From CAWJPW01 sp963844845 (GTDB lineage Bacteria; Acidobacteriota; Thermoanaerobaculia; Thermoanaerobaculales; Sulfomarinibacteraceae), in assembly GCA_963844845.1 (NCBI GenBank), contig CAWJPW010000009.1, positions 186,001-250,000 on the forward strand: DNA of 64,000 nt. Reading direction: 5' to 3'. Position 1 is the first letter of the stretch; every line of letters starts with the position of its first letter. The notes under the pieces are model-generated. The model worked only from the letters and a program-made list of their open reading frames with translations. It was not told where the DNA came from and ran no database searches. Positions 44,412-53,757 of this stretch are shown piece after piece. Position numbers and translations under genes: made by a program.

Positions 44412-44818
44412 GCTTTCACCCCCTCGAGCATGGCTTGGAGCTCGCCGCCCGCGTAGAGCTCGCTGACGACGTCGTTGCCCCCCACCAGCTCACCATGCAG
44501 GTAGACCTGCGGGAACGTAGGCCATGCCGCGTACTCCTTTGCGGCCTCACGGATCTCCGGGTCCGCGAGCACGTCGTAGGTGACGTACGGACTGCCCATC
44601 GCGTCGAGGATGGTGACGGTGTGTGCCGAGAAGCCGCAGCGGGGCTCCTCCGGTGTCCCCTTCATGAGCACGAAGAGGTCCGCCGAGTGCACCATCCGGT
44701 TGACTCGCTCGAGCGGCTCAAGCGAGCGGTCGTCGGCGTCGAACTCGCGCCCGGCACTGGTCGCGACCACCGGGTCCTCCTCGATGATCCGGAAGGGATG
44801 TGGATTGAAGCGCGTCAT
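44408..44818 (-). CDS. grxD: Monothiol glutaredoxin (CGFS type)
   Basis: A 136-residue Grx4-like protein that binds a glutathione-ligated [2Fe-2S] cluster, usually with BolA. The active site CGFS starts at residue 61 (EEPRCGFSAHTV), with LMKGTP before it and WPTFPQVYLHGELVGGNDVV behind. About 40 N-terminal residues precede the domain, longer than usual. It overlaps bolA by four bases. Confidence 0.93.
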   Translation of the reverse strand: MTRFNPHPFRIIEEDPVVATSAGREFDADDRSLEPLERVNRMVHSADLFVLMKGTPEEPRCGFSAHTVTILDAMGSPYVTYDVLADPEIREAAKEYAAWPTFPQVYLHGELVGGNDVVSELYAGGELQAMLEGVKA

Positions 44819-45081
44819 GCAGAATCCTCCTCGGCGCCACAGCGCCGATATCGTTCCATGGTCATCGTCGTGATCTTCACAGCGTGCAGCTCGGAGCGCA
44901 GCTGCTCCCGCAGAATGTTCATCACCATGCGGTGCTGCTCCAGGAGCCGCTTGCCAGTGAAGGCGTCGGACGCCACCACGACCCCGAAGTGGTCGCCGCC
45001 GCCGGTCAAATCGGTGACCTCAACAGCAGCTCCCGGGAGCTTCTCGGCGATGAGCTCTCGCAGCGTCGCATGCAACTCCAT
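44815..45081 (-). CDS. bolA: BolA-family protein
   Basis: An 88-residue BolA/IbaG-type protein. TGGGDHFGVVVASDAFTGKR carries the conserved histidine region and LLEQHRMVMNILREQLRSEL the signature helix, followed by HAVKITTMT. With the adjoining CGFS glutaredoxin it should form the usual [2Fe-2S] heterodimer. GGAGGAGGG before the ATG at 45081 fixes the start. First gene of a four-gene iron-sulfur operon. Confidence 0.92.
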   Translation of the reverse strand: MELHATLRELIAEKLPGAAVEVTDLTGGGDHFGVVVASDAFTGKRLLEQHRMVMNILREQLRSELHAVKITTMTMERYRRCGAEEDSA

Positions 45082-45220
45082 CGGGCCCTCCTCCAACCAG
45101 ATAAACCTGCGACGCGGACTCCATATTTCAACTGCTCGCCTTGCTTCGATGGGTAACCAGCCGTCCCGAATCTCGTATCGGATGTATTGGAGTCCGAGGC
45201 CTGGTCCTGCGGGAGGAAGC

Positions 45221-45925
45221 ATGCGTCTACCCGTCATCGCCGTCGTCACCCTGTCACTGGCCGTGCCCCCCATGACCGCGAGCGCGTCCTCGGGATCTGC
45301 CGAGCGGGCAGCACGCCTGTGCGCTCGAGGTATCCGTCACCTGGAGGCGGGGCGAGTGTCGCTTGCTCGCAGGGCGTTCACCGAGGCGTTCGAGCTCACC
45401 CCTGAGCTGCCGGAGGCGTCCGACGGGCTGGGCCGGACCGAGCTGGCGGAGCAGCGCTACGGCGAGGCTCTCCTCCAATTTGACCGGGCGGTCGAGCTTT
45501 ACCGCGCCCGCGCCGCCCGCAACGCTGGCGAGCAGCTGGAGACCGCTGACGAGCTCGAGCGCCTGCGACGCGACTTCGCGGCCTACGGGCTCAACGGCGG
45601 CCCCTGCTCGGGCTCGGTCCGGCTCCATCACAGCCTCACCCCCCGCGAGGTGTACGCCGACGGATCCGACCCGCTTCCGGCCGGCCTGCGCTTCCACGTC
45701 GGCGTGTGTCTCCTCCACCTAGGCCAGGTCCATGAGGCGCGGCAGGCATTGCGAACCGAGCTGGAACGGTATCCGGACTCGCGGGCCGCGCACGTGAACC
45801 TCGCAGTGTGTGAGCTCGCCTTGGGCGACGCCCCGTCGGCCCTCGCCGAGGTACAGACCGCCCGCCGGCTCGGCGCCGCCGTCCCTGCGGGCCTCGAGGA
45901 GGAGATCCGCAGCCGGCTACCGTGA
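45221..45925 (+). CDS. Exported TPR-repeat protein
   Basis: A 234-residue protein with a signal peptide (MRLPVIAVVTLSLAVPPMTA) and at least four TPR units, e.g. IRHLEAGRVSLARRAFTEAF and VGVCLLHLGQVHEARQALRT. Two cysteines lie in a middle loop. GGGAGGA precedes the ATG. Probably a periplasmic scaffold; partner unknown. It is divergent from the bolA operon. Confidence 0.68.
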   Translation: MRLPVIAVVTLSLAVPPMTASASSGSAERAARLCARGIRHLEAGRVSLARRAFTEAFELTPELPEASDGLGRTELAEQRYGEALLQFDRAVELYRARAARNAGEQLETADELERLRRDFAAYGLNGGPCSGSVRLHHSLTPREVYADGSDPLPAGLRFHVGVCLLHLGQVHEARQALRTELERYPDSRAAHVNLAVCELALGDAPSALAEVQTARRLGAAVPAGLEEEIRSRLP

Positions 45926-45935
45926 GCCGATGGAC

Positions 45936-46325
45936 TCAGCGCTTCGCCCGCTCCTCCGCCTCGCGCTCCTCGGTCGTCACCGAGAGGCGTAGCCGCCTCA
46001 CAGCACCGTACGGGAAACGGAACTCGTGCCGATACAGGCAGAAGGCGTCGCGCACCGCGCGATCAGCGCGCACATCCAACACCAGTGGGTAGAGGCGGCA
46101 TCCTTCCAGCCGGTCGCCGTACACCGAGCACACGCCGTGGCACAGAAAAACGCAACGCCCGCCCACGTTTCGCAGACGGACCACGCCGTCGTCCTGACTG
46201 ACCAGGAAGCCTCCTGCGCCACGCTGGCGCAACCGCTCCACGTCGGCGGCGGTGAGCGTCATGCGCGTGCCGACACAGCAGGCGTGGCATCCGTGCGCGC
46301 GACAGGGGCTACCGCACTCCTGCAT
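45936..46325 (-). CDS. YkgJ-family cysteine-cluster protein
   Basis: A 129-residue zinc- or iron-chelating protein. The cysteine pattern C-x3-C-x4-C-x2-CC (CGSPCRAHGCHACC) and later GRCVFLCHGVCSVYGDRLEGC are typical of the YkgJ/Fe-S-oxidoreductase-like family. The ATG at 46325 has GGAG six bases upstream; a GTG at 46388 overlapping the phoD stop would add 21 residues but has no ribosome site. Role unknown. Confidence 0.78.
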   Translation of the reverse strand: MQECGSPCRAHGCHACCVGTRMTLTAADVERLRQRGAGGFLVSQDDGVVRLRNVGGRCVFLCHGVCSVYGDRLEGCRLYPLVLDVRADRAVRDAFCLYRHEFRFPYGAVRRLRLSVTTEEREAEERAKR

Positions 46326-46384
46326 CACGCTCTCCGCGGTGCCCGGCGGCCCCTGGGGAGGGGCCGCCAGCACGCCTCGTTCAC

Positions 46385-48565
46385 TCACTCGTCGACCACG
46401 TGGAGCTGGCCGTCGCGGACCTCGAAGCGGTGGGCGGTGAAGAGCGCCTCCAGCGCCTCGGGTGCGTGGTAGTAGCTGGTCGCCACCCGGCTCGAGGGGA
46501 TCTCCTCGTAGGTCACGTCCATGGCGTCCGGTCCCGCCTCGATGATGGCGAAGCCGTGAACCTGCATGTTGTCGTAAATGATGTCGGACGGCGACACGTT
46601 AACGTCGTCGAGCGACGACACCTGCAGGAACGGCCCGAGCAGCGCCACCAGCTGCTCGATACCTGGCACCTGGCCGAGCAAGGGGTTGCTCAGGGCCACT
46701 GCCAGCACCAGCTCCTGGAACGTCCCCGAGGAGATGGCGGGCGGTGTGAACTCGTACACTCCCTGGTGGTCGGTGACGAACGCCGCGTGAATGTCCCCCG
46801 ACAGCACGACCGCGTTGGGCAGCTGCCGCAATAGGGAAAGCAGCGCAGCGCGCATGTCCGGGAAACCGTCCCACTGGTCGACGTTCAAAGTCATGCGGGT
46901 GCGGAGCTCGTCCGGGAAGGCGGGCGGCAGGGCCGGGGCGATCTGCGGGTTGCTGAAGTCCAGCACCATCGGGGTCATCGACACCGAGCTCACGAGGACG
47001 TTCCAGGTCCCGGGAACCTCGCCAAGGACCGACTGCAGCCAGGCCATCTGCTCCAGCCCGTACGCGTTCTCAGCGGCGCCGTCCGTGGTCGCGGCCAGCA
47101 CGGCCGCCAGCAGGTTGTACGCGTCGTGGACCACGAAGTAGCGGGATCCCACGGAGCTGAAGGCGGCCTGCTTGCCGAGATAGAGGTAGGACAAGCCCCG
47201 CGGCAGGTTGGCGAGGGTGGCGGAGTCGAACGGCGCCGGCAGGCCCGCCGCCTGGAAGGCCAGGTTGACGAAGGTGGCGCTCACGTGCCCGTGCATGAGC
47301 TCGGCGGCCAACGCGAGTGCCTCGCCCTGGCTGAGCGCCGGGTTCTCCTGCTGGACCATCTGCGACACCGCCAGGGTCATCTGCTGTCGAAACAGGTTGT
47401 TGTAGAAGAATAGGGGCAGCCCCATGAGGTCGACATCCACGTAGGGATCGAGGCTCGGAGCTACCGCTGAATAGGTCGGGCCGCCGAGCACCTGACGAAG
47501 AGTGGGCTCGTCGAGCACGATCATGCCCGGAAAGGCGTTCTCGGGGATCAGGTGGTCCGGCCTGTAGGTGCGGTAATCCGGCACCACGAGATGAAGCATC
47601 GACCCGAACCAGAAGTCGCGGTAAATGCGGCTGTTGGGGTAGAGCACGCTGGCGTCGACGGCGAGGGTACCATTCGCGCCCAAACCCGCGTCGGTGGGCA
47701 CCCACTCGAAGAACGCCTGCTCGGCATTCCGCTTGCGGTCTGGCTCGTACTCGTCGGTCCGCCCGTCGGTGTACGTCGCGGTGGCGCCCCAGCTGTCGTC
47801 GGAGAACTCGTGGTCGTCCCAGATGGCGATCATGGGCCAGCGCTCGTGCACCTGCTGCAGCATCGGGTCGCTGCGGTAGGTGCGATAGACCTGCCGGTAG
47901 TTGTCCAGGCTCGCCGCGGCATAGTAGGGATCCGCAGGATCGCCCAGCGGAATCGCGCCGGTCACGTCGTCGAACATGAAGCCACGTTGAGCGCTGGGCG
48001 TCTGGAACGAAGGATCTCCGGTGGTCTCGTAAATGTAGTCGCCGAGGAAGAGCACGAAGTCGAGGTCGTCATCGTGGTCGAGGAGCATCTTCATGTAGGC
48101 GTTGTAATAGCGGCCGACATAGTCCTGACAGTAGGCCACCGCGAAGCGTACCGGCCGGGTGGAGCCCGCCGCCGGCGCCGTCCGCGTCCGGCCCACCGGC
48201 GACTGCTTGTCCCCGGCGTGCGAATGATAGGTGAAGCGGTAGAAGTAGAAGGTGTCGGGCGCAAGCCCGTCGACCCTGACCTTGACACAGTAGTCGTTGC
48301 TCTCGGTGGCGGTGAGTGTCCGCGTCGCGACGATGTTGGCGAGGTCCGCGTCGCTGGCCACCTCCAGCTGCACCTCGAGATCCTGCCCGAAGGTCGTGGC
48401 ATCGACCGTCCGGGTCCACAGCACGACGCTGTCCGGGTGGGGATCTCCCGAGGCGATGGACTGTGGGAAGCCGGGGGTCGCGGCAGCTGCAAGCGATGCT
48501 GAGGCTGCGACGATTGCCACGAGCCCGAGAACTTCGACGAACCAGATGAAGCTTCGACTGCGCAT
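46385..48565 (-). CDS. phoD: PhoD-family alkaline phosphatase
   Basis: A 726-residue secreted phosphoesterase that releases phosphate from mono- and diesters using iron and calcium. It has a signal peptide cut near SLAAAATP, an N-terminal beta domain (PQSIASGDPHPDSVVLWTR), and a metallophosphatase core with FLGDYIYET, WDDHEFSDDSW and SGDIHAAFVTDH. An insertion of some 150 residues (about 320-470) makes it longer than the usual 500-580. GGAGGAG precedes the ATG at 48565. No Pho box is evident. Confidence 0.88.
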   Translation of the reverse strand: MRSRSFIWFVEVLGLVAIVAASASLAAAATPGFPQSIASGDPHPDSVVLWTRTVDATTFGQDLEVQLEVASDADLANIVATRTLTATESNDYCVKVRVDGLAPDTFYFYRFTYHSHAGDKQSPVGRTRTAPAAGSTRPVRFAVAYCQDYVGRYYNAYMKMLLDHDDDLDFVLFLGDYIYETTGDPSFQTPSAQRGFMFDDVTGAIPLGDPADPYYAAASLDNYRQVYRTYRSDPMLQQVHERWPMIAIWDDHEFSDDSWGATATYTDGRTDEYEPDRKRNAEQAFFEWVPTDAGLGANGTLAVDASVLYPNSRIYRDFWFGSMLHLVVPDYRTYRPDHLIPENAFPGMIVLDEPTLRQVLGGPTYSAVAPSLDPYVDVDLMGLPLFFYNNLFRQQMTLAVSQMVQQENPALSQGEALALAAELMHGHVSATFVNLAFQAAGLPAPFDSATLANLPRGLSYLYLGKQAAFSSVGSRYFVVHDAYNLLAAVLAATTDGAAENAYGLEQMAWLQSVLGEVPGTWNVLVSSVSMTPMVLDFSNPQIAPALPPAFPDELRTRMTLNVDQWDGFPDMRAALLSLLRQLPNAVVLSGDIHAAFVTDHQGVYEFTPPAISSGTFQELVLAVALSNPLLGQVPGIEQLVALLGPFLQVSSLDDVNVSPSDIIYDNMQVHGFAIIEAGPDAMDVTYEEIPSSRVATSYYHAPEALEALFTAHRFEVRDGQLHVVDE

Positions 48566-48647
48566 TGGTCTCCTCCTTCCGCCACTCGTCGACACCCTCC
48601 ACCGGCCCGGGCGGCTCATGGGCCGGTGCGCTCACGAAGATTCACTC

Positions 48648-48926
48648 TCACGCCATGATGGCGATGCAAGCTTCGAACACAATAATACGGCGCACCCGGT
48701 GGTTTGTCTCGTCGCAGCGCTCGTCCCTCAAGCCGATGCCGTTGTGGAGCCCATGATCTGGAGTGGTCTCTGGGTCCCGCTCGACCCCTCGGGCCGCGGA
48801 CCCGTGCATGTCCAAGATATCCCGTCGCGAGACCACCCCGAGAGCCTCCGGCAGGCGTCCTCGCGAGGTTCTGCGGATATCCACCGCCGGCACGACGGTT
48901 AGCCCGGATGCCGGATGATGGATCAA
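48648..48926 (-). pseudogene. Possible remnant of a CBS-domain protein
   Basis: The minus strand can be read as SGLTVVPAVDI...RLPEALGVVSRRDILDMHGS, which resembles the second half of a CBS domain (conserved '.lVGvvsrrDil'). Nothing before or after it in any frame completes a gene, and it lies in a 396-bp gap between phoD and the ABC exporter. Best seen as a decayed tail of a CBS protein such as a chloride channel. A chance match is possible. Confidence 0.3.
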
Positions 48927-48961
48927 GCGTCACCGCAGTGGGCCGGAGACGCCCACCACCT

Positions 48962-50713
48962 CTACGCCACGAGCAAGCCTTCGCCGGCACTCACCAGGCG
49001 GGCATAGAGGCCGCCCTCCGCCACGAGCTCCTCATGGGTCCCCTGCTCGGCGATCCGGCCGCCGTCGAGCACGACGATGCGGTCGGCCCGCTGCACGGTG
49101 GAAAGCCGGTGTGCAATGACGATGACAGTCTTGCGCGCGAAGATACGGGCGAGAGCATCCTGGATGAGCTGCTCAGTGAGAGTGTCCACCGCCGCCGTTG
49201 CCTCGTCCAGGATGATGATCGCCGGGGTGTGAGCCATGGCCCGAGCCAGGGTGAGCAGCTGACCCTGCCCCACCGACAGCTCGGTGCCACGCTCGCGCAG
49301 CACGTGCTGCCAACCCAGCCGCTCGACCACACGATCGGCGTGGACCAGCCTCGCGGCCTCTTCGCAGCTCACACGGTCGACCTCGGGACGCCCAAGGCAC
49401 ACGTTGAACTCCACACTCTCGCTGAAGAGCTGGATGTCCTGGCGCACGCCGGCCACGTGGCGACGCACGTCCGCACGCCGCAGCCCGCTCAGCTCGGCGC
49501 CGTCCAGAGTAATGCTGCCGTGGTAGCCGGTGTACGACGTATCGAGCAGCCGCGTGAGAGTCGTCTTGCCCGAGCCGGTAGCGCCCACAACGGCCACCAC
49601 CTCTCCCGGTCGGACCTCCAGGTCGATCCCACGCAGCACCTCCGCCCCTTCGGGCCGGTAGCGGAAGGAGACCCCGCTGAGGCGCAGGTGCCCGCGCACC
49701 GCACCGGCCGGCTCGCCCTCGCCGGGATCGGCCTCGCGCTCGTCGAAGAGACGGAAGATCTTCTCGAGGGCGGCGGCACCGCGCTGCAGGATCGCCACCT
49801 TACCCGACAGCTCGCGCAGGGGGCGGAAGAGCCTGTCCAAGTACTCGATGAACGCCACCAGCAGGCCGGCGCTCACGGCTCCGGACAGGATCGACAGCCC
49901 GAGGTGGGACAACAACCCCGATCCGTACAGCAGCAGGGCGGCGGTGAAGACCGACGCCGCGCCGTCCACCAGGGCGTACATGAAAGCGTCGTAGACGTTG
50001 GAGGCGGTGGTGGCATCGCGGTAGCGTCGGTTGCGCCGGTCGAACTGTCGTGCGGCAACCCTTTCGTGCCGGAACAGCTGCACCACCTCGACCCCGTCCA
50101 CACGCTCGGCCAAGAACGCGTTCACCGCCGCCAGCGCGTCACGAACCTCCAGGAAGAGACTGCGCAGGCGGCGCCGTACCAGCTCGAGCACGAGCAGAAG
50201 CACGGGGGCCAGGGCCAGCACCACCAGGGTCATGCCGACGTCGAGCCAGAGCATCGCCGCGAGGGTGCCGAAGATCATCAGGAGGTCGAGCACGATGCTC
50301 ACGACCCCGGAGGAGAATGCCTCCCCCAGCGCCTCCACGTCGCTGGTGACCCTGGTCAGCAGCCGGCCTGCCGGCTGGCGATCGAGGTAGACCTGCGGCA
50401 GGCGCAGAATATGGCCGTACAGCGCCTCACGCAGGCGCATGATGCTGCGCTGGCCACCCCACGCCAGGGCAAGGCCGTAGCCCGCCTCCATCAGGTACCC
50501 CAGCACACCGGCGCCCAGGTAGAGAAAGGCCACGGTCAGCAGCCCTTCGGCCACGCCCGGAACGAGGTTCCGGTCGATGACGCGCTTGAGAAGGTAGGGC
50601 TGCACCAGGCTGAGGCCGGCGGCCGCTGGCGTGAGTACCAATGCCACCAGGAACACCAGTGCATCGGGGCGTACGAACGGCCAAAGCCGGCGCATGAGCC
50701 GCAGGTCCTTCAC
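48962..50713 (-). CDS. ABC exporter half-transporter, subunit with catalytic Walker B
   Basis: A 583-residue type IV ABC exporter half with six transmembrane helices (about 15-310) and an ATPase domain (about 335-575). Walker A is GATGSGKTT. The signature is LSVGQGQ instead of LSGGQ, while Walker B IIILDEATAAVD keeps the catalytic glutamate. It overlaps its partner by four bases. Together they form a heterodimer with one normal and one degenerate ATP site. Relatives export drugs or lipids. Confidence 0.88.
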   Translation of the reverse strand: MKDLRLMRRLWPFVRPDALVFLVALVLTPAAAGLSLVQPYLLKRVIDRNLVPGVAEGLLTVAFLYLGAGVLGYLMEAGYGLALAWGGQRSIMRLREALYGHILRLPQVYLDRQPAGRLLTRVTSDVEALGEAFSSGVVSIVLDLLMIFGTLAAMLWLDVGMTLVVLALAPVLLLVLELVRRRLRSLFLEVRDALAAVNAFLAERVDGVEVVQLFRHERVAARQFDRRNRRYRDATTASNVYDAFMYALVDGAASVFTAALLLYGSGLLSHLGLSILSGAVSAGLLVAFIEYLDRLFRPLRELSGKVAILQRGAAALEKIFRLFDEREADPGEGEPAGAVRGHLRLSGVSFRYRPEGAEVLRGIDLEVRPGEVVAVVGATGSGKTTLTRLLDTSYTGYHGSITLDGAELSGLRRADVRRHVAGVRQDIQLFSESVEFNVCLGRPEVDRVSCEEAARLVHADRVVERLGWQHVLRERGTELSVGQGQLLTLARAMAHTPAIIILDEATAAVDTLTEQLIQDALARIFARKTVIVIAHRLSTVQRADRIVVLDGGRIAEQGTHEELVAEGGLYARLVSAGEGLLVA

Positions 50714-52554
50714 GGAGCTCCCTCCGCAGCAGCAGCCACCGGCTCATCGGCTCGCTGGGCGCGCCAGGTGTCACGGTAGATCCCCGGGCGGGCGACGAGA
50801 TCGTCGTGCTGGCCGTGGTCCACGAGCCGTCCACGATCCAGTACCAGGATGAGATCGGCGTGGCGCATGGCCGACAGGCGGTGGCTCGCGATGATCACGG
50901 TGGGCGTGTGACCGCCCCCAGCGAGACCGCTCAAGGTCTCCACCAGCTCGGCCTCGGTACGATGATCCACGGCCGAAAGCACGTCGTCCAGCACCAGCAT
51001 GTCGCCGCCCCGGTACAGCCCGCGGGCGAGCGCGACCCGCTGGCGCTGCCCCCCCGACAGCATGATCCCGCGTTCACCCACGATGGTGTCGAGCCCGTCG
51101 GGGAGCACCTCGAGGTCCCGATCCAGCGCGGCCATGCGGGTGGCACGCCGCACCTCATCGAGATCGGGCTCCTCGTCCAGCGCCACATTGAACGAGATGC
51201 TGTCCGAAAAGAGGAACGGCCGCTGCGGCACCACCGTGATCCGCTCGCGCCAGCTCTCGAGGGCCAGCTCCGTGAGGTCGACGCCGTCCACCAGCACCAT
51301 GCCGGGCGGCGGGTCGAAGAGACGCGCGAGCATCCGCAGGAGGGTGGTCTTACCGCTTCCGGTGCGTCCGAACAGGCCCACGGTGGCTCCCGCAGGTAAC
51401 CGCACCGTGACGTCGTTCAGAACCGGCACATCGGGCCGGTCAGGGTACGAGAAGGTGAGGCCGTCCAGCACGATCTCGGGCCCCCGGCCGGCGGGCAGGA
51501 CCCGCGGCGTGGCCACCTGACGATTGCCGGGCGGGGCATCCATGAGCTCGAAGATCCGAACCAACGCCGCCCGCCCTCGCTGGATCACCGAGAGCAGCCA
51601 GCCAAGGGAGCGCAGCGGCGGCAGGAGCACCGTGAGCAGGGCGGTGAACGCGGCGAGCTGACCCACTGTGAGGACGCCGGACAGCACCATGGGTCCGCCC
51701 ACCGCGATGAGCGCGAACACCGCGACACCACCCGACAGCACGAGCACCGGCACCGCCAACGACCGCACGAGGGCGAGCCGCATGCTGGTGGCGAACCACT
51801 CGCGGTTGCGGTGCGCGAAGCGCTCGGCGAACGCCTCCTCAGCGACGAAGCCCTGCACGGTGGCAATCCCCTGCAGGGTGCCCAGAACGTGGTCGCTGAT
51901 AGCACCGAGCTGCTCCTGATTGCGCCGGTTCAAGTCGAAGAGCCGGCGCACTCCCCACTGCACCACCGTGACGCCGAGGAGCACAGGCAGGAGGGTGAGC
52001 ACGGTGAGCCGCGGCGAGAAGGCAATCATCTTCCAGCCGGTGAGCACCACCGCAATGGCCACGTTGGCCACCTGCAGGCCGCCGTAGCCCACCATGGCGC
52101 GAACCCAGCTGATGTCGTTCACCGCACGGCTGACGATGTCGCCGCGATTATGCCGGGCGTAGTACTCGGGCGAGAGCGCGAGCAGCCGGTCGAAAAGATC
52201 CTCGCGCAGCCGGTACTCGAGATCCCGACCCGGGTTGAAGATCAGAACACGCGAGAGCGAGCGCACGGCGATGACGCCGAGGCCCATGGCGGCAATGGCG
52301 ATGATGGCGCCGGTGATCGGGTGGTCCGCACGCAGCGCGTCAATGGCCTTGCCGATCTCGACCGGAATGCTCACCGAGAGGTAGTTGGTGATCCAGAGGA
52401 AGAGACCGCCGGCCAGGTAGCTCCAGCGGTAGCGCCAGGCGTAGTCGCGCAGGACCCGCAGCAGCAGCGGCTGCGAAGCCCCCCTCACCGCCATTCCACC
52501 GCGCGCCTGGCCCTTCGCCTGATGGTGCCTGGATCCGTCATTCCGCCCACCCAC
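50710..52554 (-). CDS. ABC exporter half-transporter, subunit with degenerate Walker B
   Basis: A 614-residue half-transporter: six membrane helices (about 40-330), then an ATPase domain with GRTGSGKTT, an intact LSGGQRQRVALARG signature, and Walker B MLVLDDVLSAVD, in which the catalytic Glu is Asp. This complements the partner's defects, as in BmrCD, LmrCD and TM287/288. The start is uncertain: GTG at 52554, or ATG at 52494; neither has an ideal ribosome site. Confidence 0.88.
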   Translation of the reverse strand: MGGRNDGSRHHQAKGQARGGMAVRGASQPLLLRVLRDYAWRYRWSYLAGGLFLWITNYLSVSIPVEIGKAIDALRADHPITGAIIAIAAMGLGVIAVRSLSRVLIFNPGRDLEYRLREDLFDRLLALSPEYYARHNRGDIVSRAVNDISWVRAMVGYGGLQVANVAIAVVLTGWKMIAFSPRLTVLTLLPVLLGVTVVQWGVRRLFDLNRRNQEQLGAISDHVLGTLQGIATVQGFVAEEAFAERFAHRNREWFATSMRLALVRSLAVPVLVLSGGVAVFALIAVGGPMVLSGVLTVGQLAAFTALLTVLLPPLRSLGWLLSVIQRGRAALVRIFELMDAPPGNRQVATPRVLPAGRGPEIVLDGLTFSYPDRPDVPVLNDVTVRLPAGATVGLFGRTGSGKTTLLRMLARLFDPPPGMVLVDGVDLTELALESWRERITVVPQRPFLFSDSISFNVALDEEPDLDEVRRATRMAALDRDLEVLPDGLDTIVGERGIMLSGGQRQRVALARGLYRGGDMLVLDDVLSAVDHRTEAELVETLSGLAGGGHTPTVIIASHRLSAMRHADLILVLDRGRLVDHGQHDDLVARPGIYRDTWRAQRADEPVAAAAEGAP

Positions 52555-52607
52555 AACCGCATCGCCTCCCGTCGTCTTCCGCGACCCCGCCAGGATAGAC
52601 GAGCCCA

Positions 52608-52764
52608 GTGTCCTGTTTGGGAAGTCCTATGTGCTATTCGCGCAGCCAGCGTAGTTCCTGGCAAGGCGTGACGACGAAGTCGTAGCAATGCTACTTCGAG
52701 GAGGAGCACGCCAGGGGCCGCGCTGACAAGCGAATAGTCCATTGGGATCTTCCAAACAGGACAC
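52608..52764. mobile_element. 157-bp palindromic element, MITE- or REP-like
   Basis: Perfect 13-bp terminal inverted repeats, GTGTCCTGTTTGG (52608-52620) and CCAAACAGGACAC (52752-52764), enclose nested arms: CTATTCGC (52634-52641) with GCGAATAG (52730-52737), CCTGGC with GCCAGG, and GAAGTCGTAGCA with TGCTACTTC at the centre. The whole piece can fold into one long hairpin. It codes for nothing and sits between the ABC exporter and mqnA. No clear target-site duplication is visible, and no second copy was noticed in the window. Confidence 0.65.
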
Positions 52765-52842
52765 GAGGATGCGGATCCTCACTCCGCGGTGTTACAGTCT
52801 GTGGCCGCCGTGCAGCCAACGCGGCACCTTTCTGGAGTGCGC

Positions 52843-53664
52843 ATGTACCAGGAGAACGACATCGTGCGCGTGGGCGCCGTGAGCTACCTCAACGCGGTCC
52901 CCCTCGTCGCCGGGCTCGAGGGCAGCACCCCCGACCTGCATCTGAGTCCGAGGGTTCCCAGCGCCCTGCTCAGTGACCTGGTCGCGGGGCTCACCCAGAT
53001 TGCCCTCTGCCCGGTGATCGACTTTCAACGGGCGCCGCGGCCGCTGTCCGTGGTCCCCTCAGGCGGCATCGGTTGCGCCGGGCCGACGCTCACCGTCCGG
53101 CTCTTCAGCAGGGTCCCCCTGGACGAGGTGCAGACCATCCGCGTCGACGGCGACAGCCACACCTCCGTAGCCCTGCTCCAGGTCCTCTACCGACGGATGT
53201 TCGGCCGCGTGCCTCACCTCGCACCTCTTCACACGCTGCCCGGAGCGGCCAACGGCTCCCTCGAGGCGTGCCTGCTCATCGGCGACAAGGTGGTGACCGC
53301 CTCCCCCGCCGCCGAGCTCTTCCCTCACCAGCTCGACCTCGGCGAGGCATGGCACCGAGTCACCGGCCTGCCCTTCGTCTTCGCCGTGTGGATGAGCCCG
53401 CGCGGGGCCGACCTGGGCGAGCTCCCGGTGATCCTGAGCCGCCAGCGGGAGCGCAACGCCGGGCGTCTGCTCGAGCTGGCGGCGACCCATGCGCCCCGCC
53501 ACGGCTGGCCCGAGGACCTCGCCGCCCGCTACCTTGGCTCCCTCCTACGCTACCGGGTCGGCGAGCAGGAGCTCGAGGCGGTGAGCCTCTTCTGGCGCGA
53601 CTGCCATGAGCTCGGTCTCATCGCCGACCTGCGGCCCCTCGAGCTGTACGACAAGGGCAGGTAG
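52843..53664 (+). CDS. mqnA: Chorismate dehydratase of the futalosine menaquinone pathway
   Basis: Converts chorismate to 3-[(1-carboxyvinyl)oxy]benzoate, first step of the futalosine route to menaquinone. The 273-residue protein opens with VRVGAVSYLNAVPLVAGLEG, has CPVIDFQRAPRPLSVVPSGG and the DGDSHTSVALLQVLY segment, all typical of the MqnA periplasmic-binding-like fold. GGAG precedes the ATG at 52843. No other mqn genes adjoin. The pathway fits an organism whose main quinone is menaquinone. Confidence 0.9.
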   Translation: MYQENDIVRVGAVSYLNAVPLVAGLEGSTPDLHLSPRVPSALLSDLVAGLTQIALCPVIDFQRAPRPLSVVPSGGIGCAGPTLTVRLFSRVPLDEVQTIRVDGDSHTSVALLQVLYRRMFGRVPHLAPLHTLPGAANGSLEACLLIGDKVVTASPAAELFPHQLDLGEAWHRVTGLPFVFAVWMSPRGADLGELPVILSRQRERNAGRLLELAATHAPRHGWPEDLAARYLGSLLRYRVGEQELEAVSLFWRDCHELGLIADLRPLELYDKGR

Positions 53665-53757
53665 AGAGTAAAGGGTCCTGCTGCGAGGCTGGGTGCCAGT
53701 GACCGGGACCGCGGGTTTCGTCGGAGCGGGCGGGTGGGAATCGTCACTCTTCACTTC

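Noticed and set aside
48704..50779. 691-codon plus-strand frame opposite the ABC exporter
   Set aside because: Composition (His, Gln, Glu, Arg rich) is typical of antisense frames in high-GC genes; the minus strand has full ABC motifs.
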